Below, piece by piece: positions 1-4,791 of a stretch of 5,693 nucleotides of DNA (the stretch's first letter is position 1; each line of letters starts with the position of its first letter). The notes beneath the pieces are model-generated. The model was not told where the DNA came from. It saw only the letters and a program-made list of their open reading frames with translations, and did no database searches. This stretch comes from an uncultured Chloroflexota bacterium (GTDB taxonomy: Bacteria; Chloroflexota; Anaerolineae; Aggregatilineales; Phototrophicaceae), in the NCBI GenBank assembly GCA_937942935.1, contig CALDGT010000856.1:1-5693 (forward strand), given 5' to 3'. The translations under genes and the position numbers were made by a program.

Positions 1-313
1 TGGGAGACGGTGTAGGGGTTGAGGTCGGTGTAGATGTGGGCGTAAATGTCGCCGATGGGGAGAGTGTTGGGGTATATGTTGGCGTGGCTGTATAAGTTGC
101 CGATGGGGTAAGCGATGGTGTATAAGTCGCACTCGGTGTCGGTGTGGGACCACTTGGCGTATTGGTCACAAAATTAATCGGTTTGTCGGTAGCGGGGCGC
201 GGGGTATTGGTCACAAAAACTTGTTCCCCGCGTGGCAATGATGACATCCCAAACACAGGTACAGCCACCAATAAACAGCATAACAACGCAAAAAGAGATA
301 AGGTACGGCGCAT
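1..313 (-). CDS. Secreted Thr/Pro-rich protein, N-terminal part only (runs off left edge)
   Basis: The frame opens with ATG at 313-311 and stays open for 104 codons to the window edge, so only the N-terminus is present. The protein begins MRRT followed by a hydrophobic stretch (LSLFALLCCLLVAVPVFG), a clear Sec signal peptide with likely cleavage after about residue 22. FVTNTP then occurs twice, at about residues 32-37 and 47-52, and from residue 53 the chain is a low-complexity Thr/Pro/Ser linker in which PSAT[YF]T recurs three times. Such VTNTP and TP-rich linkers are typical of exported Chloroflexota proteins and usually lead to a folded extracellular domain, which is not in view, so no function can be named. 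A GAGG Shine-Dalgarno lies at 321-318, only 4 nt before the ATG. The alternative that this is spurious is unlikely, given the signal peptide followed by biased composition in a single frame. Confidence 0.8.
   Translation of the reverse strand, partial: MRRTLSLFALLCCLLVAVPVFGMSSLPRGEQVFVTNTPRPATDKPINFVTNTPSGPTPTPSATYTPSLTPSATYTATPTYTPTLSPSATFTPTSTPTSTPTPSP
159..218. repeat. 15-bp direct repeat encoding the duplicated VTNTP motif
   Basis: GTATTGGTCACAAAA occurs at 159-173 and again at 204-218, exactly 45 bp (15 codons) apart. On the minus strand both copies encode FVTNTP in the same frame, so this is a small in-frame duplication in the linker of the secreted protein, not a mobile element. Confidence 0.8.
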
Positions 314-329
314 ATTGCCTCTTTAGTAA

Positions 330-428
330 TCAATCAACAGAATTCAAGCGCGGTAAAGTATAAGCCCCATGCCGATGATTGCACAGGGCGGTTTGGATTA
401 TCGTGGGGAAATCGTTTAATTTGTTCAT
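330..428 (-). CDS. Possible 32-residue small protein or leader peptide
   Basis: An ATG at 428-426 is preceded by a good GGAG Shine-Dalgarno at 440-437 with an 8-nt spacer. It opens 32 codons ending in TGA at 332-330, just 16 bp before the ATG of the secreted Thr/Pro-rich protein on the same strand. The peptide starts MNKLNDFPTII and contains a Cys/His cluster (CNHRH, about residues 16-20). It has no membrane helix and no domain I recognise. The placement fits either a short first gene or a leader peptide translated ahead of the secreted protein. At this length an open frame can arise by chance, so the ribosome-binding site and tight spacing are the main support. Confidence 0.4.
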   Translation of the reverse strand: MNKLNDFPTIIQTALCNHRHGAYTLPRLNSVD

Positions 429-522
429 AAAAATATCTCCTCAATTCATGACTAATATCACAACAAAGCAGGCATATTCATACTATTAGTGAAGAGTGTT
501 TGTCCATACGCTAAAGATACGG

Positions 523-531
523 GTTATAGCA
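523..531 (-). promoter_or_regulatory. Candidate extended -10 promoter for the leftward genes
   Basis: Read on the minus strand this is TGC followed by TATAAC, an extended -10 element with five of six consensus bases. The hexamer 17 bp upstream (TTCAAT) is a poor -35. It would give a leader of roughly 90 nt before the small ORF at 428. The plus-strand reading of the same bases (TATAGC, 525-530) could also act as a weak -10 for the rightward nitroreductase gene, with TTGTCC at 500-505 as -35 at a 19-bp spacing. Only one of the two, or neither, may be real. Confidence 0.3.
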
Positions 532-554
532 TCCATAGTAGAAAGATTGAACCC

Positions 555-1004
555 ATGAAACCACCAAAAGTATTGCTACGCTTCCTCAAATATCCGCCAC
601 GTTTATTTTATTCAATCGGATTCGCACGCTTTCTTGGACACCGCATTTTATTATTAACTACTATCGGGCGCAAATCGGGATTGCCCCGCGTTACCCCACT
701 CCAATACGAGACGATAGATGGATGTTATTATCTTGGCTCGGCATTTGGCACACAAGCCGATTGGTATCGCAATATTCTTGTTGATAATCATGTCAAGATT
801 CGTGTTCAAAATCACCATTTCGATGGCATCGCAGAAGCAACAAGCGATATTGACCGCATCACCAATTATCTCGAATTTCGGCTAAAACATTATCCGCGTA
901 TGATCAAAGGTATCATGCGTGCTGATGGCATCACCGATTTTTCGCATGAAGGGTTAAAAACATACGCCAAAAAATTGGCATTAGTGATTATTAAACCCAC
1001 ATAA
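555..1004 (+). CDS. Deazaflavin (F420)-dependent nitroreductase family protein (Ddn/DUF385)
   Basis: The 149-residue product matches the Ddn-type split beta-barrel family, whose members use reduced coenzyme F420 to reduce quinones, nitro compounds or other small substrates. The diagnostic core is LLLTTIGRKSGLPRVTPL at about residues 32-49, followed by the G-YYLGSAFG strand and loop (56-65) and the ADWYRN-L segment (68-75) that corresponds to the family's P-W-N cofactor-side motif. The length is normal. I start at ATG 555 because family members begin shortly before the LLR-L segment. An in-frame GTG at 489 would add 22 unconserved residues and has no ribosome-binding site; the site before 555 is also weak (AGAAAG). 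The gene stands alone between a divergent and a convergent neighbour and looks monocistronic. The actual substrate cannot be told from sequence, and some relatives bind FMN, so F420 use is a family-based expectation. Confidence 0.85.
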   Translation: MKPPKVLLRFLKYPPRLFYSIGFARFLGHRILLLTTIGRKSGLPRVTPLQYETIDGCYYLGSAFGTQADWYRNILVDNHVKIRVQNHHFDGIAEATSDIDRITNYLEFRLKHYPRMIKGIMRADGITDFSHEGLKTYAKKLALVIIKPT

Positions 1005-1028
1005 TCGCTAAATATGACGTTTAAGGCG

Positions 1029-1382
1029 CTATTGCCATATCAAAATAACCAGAACAATCATCACAATCACAGAGAATACCGCCAAAACACCACAGGCAAT
1101 AAATAATCTGCGGGTTTTGCGCGGGTCATAAAATTCTGGGTTACGTTCTAATAATTCAGTAAGAGCTTTTTGTGCATCCTCATTCGTATCATCATAGCCG
1201 ATGGCATCTTGCAAATAATTAAATCGTTCTTCATCATTTTGTGCCACCAACGAAGCCAAATAATAAGTCTCGGAGTTTCCCTTTGGCAATATCTCTGCCA
1301 ATAATATGCGGGCTTCTTCAAGCTCATTAAAATTAATTTTCACACGAATTTGTGCATTTTTTCTGGCTAATTCATCTGTCAT
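1029..1382 (-). CDS. Small TPR-like protein with C-terminal membrane anchor, partner of the TIR gene
   Basis: The 117-residue product has an N-terminal helical region with TPR character: a first helix pair around residues 7-48 (ARKNAQIRV, then EEARILLAEIL, then YYLASLVA) and a second unit at 50-78 (ERFNYLQDAI, then NEDAQKALTELL). A basic patch RKTRR (88-92) precedes one strong hydrophobic helix (about 93-115), which ends at the C-terminus. This predicts a tail-anchored protein with the TPR part in the cytoplasm. The gene starts 15 bp after the stop of the TIR protein, with AGGGA at 1394-1390 as ribosome-binding site, so the two are almost certainly co-transcribed. The architecture is the same as that of the product at 4381-4791. 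TPRs bind proteins, so the likely role is to gather a partner at the membrane, perhaps the TIR domain itself; that role is inference. Confidence 0.75.
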   Translation of the reverse strand: MTDELARKNAQIRVKINFNELEEARILLAEILPKGNSETYYLASLVAQNDEERFNYLQDAIGYDDTNEDAQKALTELLERNPEFYDPRKTRRLFIACGVLAVFSVIVMIVLVILIWQ

Positions 1383-1397
1383 ATAATTATCCCTACT

Positions 1398-3371
1398 TCA
1401 AGGGCAATTGGTTATTGGTATCTGATTCATCACCTCATAATCGTTTATCACGCCTGCCCGCCACCATGTCATTCCCACAACATTCAATGGCACATCGGTC
1501 AGATTGTTAAAAGCAACTTGCTGTTCAGATATCGGTGCATCCCCTTGTAATATCGGAATCATGGGCAAACCATAATCACCCCATGTCTCCCATGCAATTT
1601 GTATCGTATCTTCTGGAATTTGTCTGAATAAAGACCAATATAAGTAGGGATGAACACTATTCACATAAGGTCTCCACGCATTTGGAAAAATGGCTTCATA
1701 CTGTTGTGGGCGTGGGTCTATAGCCAATCCAATATGAAAATTGGGGTTATTTAGCTGTGAACGCAACACTGCCATAAATGCGGTGACATCGGCTTCTGTG
1801 CCTTCCCAAAAGCCTGTCGAGGTCTCAACATCCAAAATGAGCGATTGCACCCCCTCAACATTCGCCACAGATGCAAATAAATTGGCTTCAGCCGTGGTAT
1901 CAATCCCTTTAGGCACAACAAAAATATGTAACTCTAACCCATGTGATTGTAAAACAGATACCCATTCGGCAACATCATCAACCCCATTAATTCCTAAATC
2001 GCTATTATCAAATTGACCTTGCCACGTTGAGCCATCTGCTACTTTGATGATAACACCTGCTAAATTTGGCGCATTTTCGCGCAAATTTGTAGCAAATTCA
2101 TCTATTGTTTTTTCGGGTAAAGAATCGCCTTTCCAAACCCAAATGAGCATTTTATTCGCATACGGTGTAAGGCAAGCACTATTACGATTCGGGCGATGCT
2201 CACGGATAAATTCAATAGGGTCTACATAATTGGCTAACAAATAATCTAAGTCCATACGTGGATAATCATCGGGATTTTCTTCTAAAATATTTGTGGTCGA
2301 AATATCAAAACCTAAATATGGTGCAAACTGACCATTACCATCTCCAATTTCCCCAATTTGTTGCCCACGAAAAACCCTATCTCCAACTTCCACAAGCATA
2401 TTTTGAGTAGCAGAATAACGCGAATAGGCGACTAATCCATCGGGTGTGAGCAGTGGGTCATGCCGAATGACGGTCACATTTCCCCATACAGGTAATTCAT
2501 CCCGAAAAATAACTTCGCCACTCGCAATCGCATAAACAGGCAAGCCAACATCTTCAAACATTGACCCAAAATTCAAATTCGCGCCTGTATTATATGCCGT
2601 CCCACCAAGCAAAGTCGCAAAACCCACTGAATCATACCATCCAGTGGGCAACACATCCTCACTTGCGCGTTCTTCGGCTGTGCCTATGGGTAAATCATAT
2701 CCATCGGCAACCCAAATACCTTCTGCTGGTGTGGTATTTGTTGGCGATGGTGTAAGTAAAATCGGTATATCGGTCACATCTGATGTTTCTAGCACAATTT
2801 CAGTCGTCTCTGATGTAGGTTGAGAAGTCGAACTATCTCCACCTAAATTACCATTGATGACCAAAAATACCCCAAATACGACAGCCAACAATAAAACAAT
2901 GACAGCGATTGGAAAAACAAAATTGCGCTTGGGTTTGGGAATATTTTGTTTGAGCAAATCAATTGAGGCATCAAAAAAGGGTTCATGCAAAATCTGATAC
3001 CCCTGATATTTTGGCAAATCTTGAATATCTGGGGGGAGTAAATCGGGGTCTATGCCATTTTCGCCGTCCACAAATGCCAAAAGAATGGGCTTTTTATGGT
3101 CTAATGCGATACGCACTTCTTCACGGACATAATCATCACCACTATCTAAACGGCGTTGAATTTCTGTTTCCCATTTGGGACCAATAACGACCACTACCAC
3201 ATCTGCCCGCGCTAATGCTACCTGAACTTGCTCCCACCACAAGCCAGACCGAATGGTTTTGGTATCTAAAAAGACATTTTTCTCGCCATATTCTTTGACC
3301 AAACTATGATAGATGAGGCTTGCCATCGCTTGGCTATCTACACGGCGATACGATATAAAAATGCGAGGCAT
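1398..3371 (-). CDS. Membrane TIR receptor-like protein with degenerate LytM (M23) and GH25-like ectodomains
   Basis: The 657-residue chain has four parts. Residues 1-142 form a bacterial TIR domain: MPRIFISYRR opening, NVFLDTKTIRSG, DVVVVVIGPKW, and DDYVREEVRIAL, where Glu85 aligns with the glutamate required in NAD-cleaving TIRs. KPKRN then leads into one membrane helix (151-172), and a Ser/Thr/Pro linker follows (about 178-216). Residues 247-392 resemble a LytM/M23 peptidase (GLPVYAIASGEV, GNVTVIRH, GDRVFRGQQIGEIG), but the zinc ligands are gone. Residues 405-655 look like a TIM-barrel of the GH25-like kind (LIWVWKG, GVIIKVADG, SLILDVET, VNSVHPYLYW). The basic residues before the helix place the TIR domain inside and the rest outside. 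GGAG at 3383-3380, 8 nt from the ATG, supports the start. The gene leads an operon with a TPR tail-anchored protein. A role in sensing the cell wall is inferred; TIR as a mere docking module is the alternative. Confidence 0.85.
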   Translation of the reverse strand: MPRIFISYRRVDSQAMASLIYHSLVKEYGEKNVFLDTKTIRSGLWWEQVQVALARADVVVVVIGPKWETEIQRRLDSGDDYVREEVRIALDHKKPILLAFVDGENGIDPDLLPPDIQDLPKYQGYQILHEPFFDASIDLLKQNIPKPKRNFVFPIAVIVLLLAVVFGVFLVINGNLGGDSSTSQPTSETTEIVLETSDVTDIPILLTPSPTNTTPAEGIWVADGYDLPIGTAEERASEDVLPTGWYDSVGFATLLGGTAYNTGANLNFGSMFEDVGLPVYAIASGEVIFRDELPVWGNVTVIRHDPLLTPDGLVAYSRYSATQNMLVEVGDRVFRGQQIGEIGDGNGQFAPYLGFDISTTNILEENPDDYPRMDLDYLLANYVDPIEFIREHRPNRNSACLTPYANKMLIWVWKGDSLPEKTIDEFATNLRENAPNLAGVIIKVADGSTWQGQFDNSDLGINGVDDVAEWVSVLQSHGLELHIFVVPKGIDTTAEANLFASVANVEGVQSLILDVETSTGFWEGTEADVTAFMAVLRSQLNNPNFHIGLAIDPRPQQYEAIFPNAWRPYVNSVHPYLYWSLFRQIPEDTIQIAWETWGDYGLPMIPILQGDAPISEQQVAFNNLTDVPLNVVGMTWWRAGVINDYEVMNQIPITNCP

Positions 3372-3407
3372 ATCAGGCGCTCCGCAAATACAATTATCAA
3401 TAGGGTG

Positions 3408-3413
3408 ATTATA
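3408..3413 (-). promoter_or_regulatory. -10 box of the TIR operon promoter
   Basis: On the minus strand the bases read TATAAT, a perfect sigma-70-type -10. The hexamer 17 bp upstream is TGGTGT, a weak -35. It would give a leader of about 30 nt before the TIR gene ATG, with that gene's GGAG ribosome-binding site inside it. Confidence 0.55.
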
Positions 3414-3467
3414 ACGTTTTCTATCGGGCTACACCACCAATATATCCGAATTTGTTATATAAGAGAA

Positions 3468-3485
3468 AGAATCTCCAATGATTCT
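3468..3485. promoter_or_regulatory. Palindrome overlapping the -35 region of the deacetylase promoter, candidate operator
   Basis: AGAATC, a 6-nt centre (TCCAAT), and GATTCT form a perfect 6-bp inverted repeat centred at 3476.5. It covers the place where the -35 of the plus-strand promoter should sit (about 3471-3476). An outer AGAGAA/TTCTCT pair (3462-3467 and 3482-3487) overlaps it. The position suits a dimeric regulator. It lies before the rightward transcription start, so it is not a terminator for that gene. No regulator gene is in the window. Confidence 0.35.
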
Positions 3486-3490
3486 CTATC

Positions 3491-3499
3491 TGATATAAT
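3491..3499 (+). promoter_or_regulatory. Extended -10 promoter of the deacetylase-TPR operon
   Basis: TGA followed by a perfect TATAAT (3494-3499) makes an extended -10 element. No good -35 is present at 16-18 bp, which is normal for extended -10 promoters and would suit control by a factor bound at the palindrome over 3468-3485. The expected transcription start near 3506 leaves a leader of under 20 nt. Confidence 0.65.
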
Positions 3500-3512
3500 G
3501 TGAATTGCAAAC

Positions 3513-3518
3513 GAGGAG
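3513..3518 (+). promoter_or_regulatory. Ribosome-binding site fixing the deacetylase start
   Basis: GAGGAG lies 5 nt before ATG 3524. It rules out the in-frame GTG at 3500, which overlaps the promoter -10 and would not be in the transcript. Confidence 0.75.
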
Positions 3519-3523
3519 CTATT

Positions 3524-4384
3524 ATGGATAAAAAACGGTTACTCATCGCCTTTGCCCATCCAGATGATGAAAGTTTTGGGCTTGGCGGACTCATTTCAAA
3601 ATATGTTGCAGATGGTGTAGAAGTCTATTATGTGTGTTCAACGAATGGTGATGTCGGCACAATCCCAGAAACAATGCAAGGAAAATATCAAACCATTGCC
3701 GAATTACGCCTAAGCGAATTGGATTGTGCTTCTGCAAAACTCGGATTCACAGAAGTGGTTAAAGTCGGTTATAAAGACAGTGGCATGATGGGTTCAGAAA
3801 CCAGCAAAGACCCTGCCTGTTCGTGGTATATTTGGGAGCATACCCCAAAAGTGATGATAGACCGTATGGTGCATGAAATTCGACGCATAAAACCACAAGT
3901 GGTCATCACATTCAATAAATATGGCGCTTATGGACACCCAGACCATATCGCTATCCAACGCGCCACAACAGAAGCATTCACCCTCGCCTCTGATTCATCT
4001 TATATGCCAGATGACCTTCCTGCCTATAAACCCCAAAAATTGTATTACACCAATATCCCCAAAAGAACCTTACAACTGGGCATTTTACTCATGCGCCTGC
4101 GTGGGCAAAATCCGCGTGCAGTTGGGGTGAATAAGGACATTGATGTCATGGCTATTCTGGAAAATTGCGAACCCGCGCATGTGTCGGTGAATATCGCCAA
4201 TTATCTCAAAGCATGGGAGGATGCCAATGCGTGCCATGCCAGTCAAGGTGGGGGGCGCAAGGGCATTTTACCATTTTGGCTACGCAAGTTATTAGGAGGC
4301 AAACAATCCTTAACTCGTATTCATCCCAAACCAATTCGTGATAAAATTGATGAACACGATATTTTTCAGAATATAACACTATGA
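3524..4384 (+). CDS. PIG-L/LmbE family zinc-dependent deacetylase
   Basis: The 286-residue product is a full-length member of the LmbE-like family, which includes MshB (GlcNAc-inositol deacetylase), Mca (mycothiol conjugate amidase) and BshB. The first metal motif is AHPDDESFGLGG (residues 11-22): His12 and Asp15 are the expected zinc ligands and Asp14 the expected general base. The second is GHPDH (137-141), where His141 completes the zinc site and His138 matches the catalytic histidine of MshB. Between them, GYKDSGM (82-88) is the usual family segment. There is no signal peptide, so the enzyme is cytoplasmic. The start is ATG 3524, chosen for its GAGGAG site and promoter. The stop overlaps the next start as ATGA, so the TPR protein downstream is translationally coupled. 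The N-acetyl substrate is unknown: a thiol-sugar precursor, a lipid-linked sugar or a conjugate are all possible. Confidence 0.9.
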   Translation: MDKKRLLIAFAHPDDESFGLGGLISKYVADGVEVYYVCSTNGDVGTIPETMQGKYQTIAELRLSELDCASAKLGFTEVVKVGYKDSGMMGSETSKDPACSWYIWEHTPKVMIDRMVHEIRRIKPQVVITFNKYGAYGHPDHIAIQRATTEAFTLASDSSYMPDDLPAYKPQKLYYTNIPKRTLQLGILLMRLRGQNPRAVGVNKDIDVMAILENCEPAHVSVNIANYLKAWEDANACHASQGGGRKGILPFWLRKLLGGKQSLTRIHPKPIRDKIDEHDIFQNITL

Positions 4385-4791
4385 GCGACCAAACCACCCC
4401 ACCAACCGATTCTCGCATAGACCGCTTGCTTGATGCCATAGACCTCATCAAAGAGGATAAACAACAAGAAGCATATGACATTTTACGTGGTCTCATTCAA
4501 GAAGATGGCAATTTTGAACATGCGTGGTTATGGATGGCGGTGGTGGTCAAATCATTAGACCAAGCAATTGTGTGTCTCGATAATGTGTTGCGGGTTAACC
4601 CAGAAAACGCATCGGCGGCAAGCGCCTTGTATCGCCTACGCGAGAGCGAGATGATCATGGAAAAACGGCGCGAGCGCCTGCGTTATTCACGGAATATGTC
4701 GCTCATATTATTGTGGGGGTTAACCATCTTCTTGTTATATGCCATGCTCTTTTCATTCGCAAGCAATATCACTATTCCTGGGGCGACATAG
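4381..4791 (+). CDS. TPR-like protein with C-terminal membrane anchor, coupled to the deacetylase
   Basis: The 136-residue product carries TPR-like helices: DRLLDAIDLIKEDKQQEAYDI and what follows (about 14-39), then HAWLWMAVVV (47-56), QAIVCLDNVLRVNPEN (61-76) and AASALYRL (79-86). The AWLW...CLDNVLRVNP pattern is one I associate with small Chloroflexota TPR proteins. A very basic stretch, KRRERLRYSR (95-104), precedes one hydrophobic helix (about 106-127) and a short polar tail. The predicted topology is TPR inside and C-terminus at or beyond the membrane. Translation starts within the stop of the PIG-L gene (ATGA, 4381-4384), which implies fixed stoichiometry and suggests that it brings the deacetylase, or its target, to the membrane. 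The 3' end overlaps the convergent lipoprotein gene by 20 bp. It has the same layout as the product at 1029-1382, and the two may be paralogues. Confidence 0.8.
   Translation: MSDQTTPPTDSRIDRLLDAIDLIKEDKQQEAYDILRGLIQEDGNFEHAWLWMAVVVKSLDQAIVCLDNVLRVNPENASAASALYRLRESEMIMEKRRERLRYSRNMSLILLWGLTIFLLYAMLFSFASNITIPGAT

Noticed and set aside
489..554. GTG start at 489 giving a 22-residue N-terminal extension of the nitroreductase
   Set aside because: There is no ribosome-binding site before it, and the extra residues do not resemble the family N-terminus; ATG 555 gives a normal-length protein.
1005..1028. Intrinsic terminator between the convergent nitroreductase and TPR genes
   Set aside because: Only a short, imperfect GGC/GCC pairing is visible and there is no T-tract.
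1741..3187. Several plus-strand open frames of 60-91 codons inside the TIR gene
   Set aside because: They lie opposite a long, domain-rich minus-strand gene, lack credible ribosome-binding sites and encode no recognisable domain.
3500..3523. GTG start at 3500 for the PIG-L deacetylase
   Set aside because: It sits next to the -10 box and before the expected transcript start; the GAGGAG site points to ATG 3524.
4206..4496. Minus-strand open frame across the junction of the deacetylase and TPR genes
   Set aside because: Both plus-strand genes there have clear family features; the opposite frame is an unsupported shadow.
1398..4791. The locus as a known TIR defence system (Thoeris, CBASS, Pycsar, TIR-pAgo)
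   Set aside because: No ThsA-like, cyclase, SAVED, STING or Argonaute gene is present, so none of these names can be supported.
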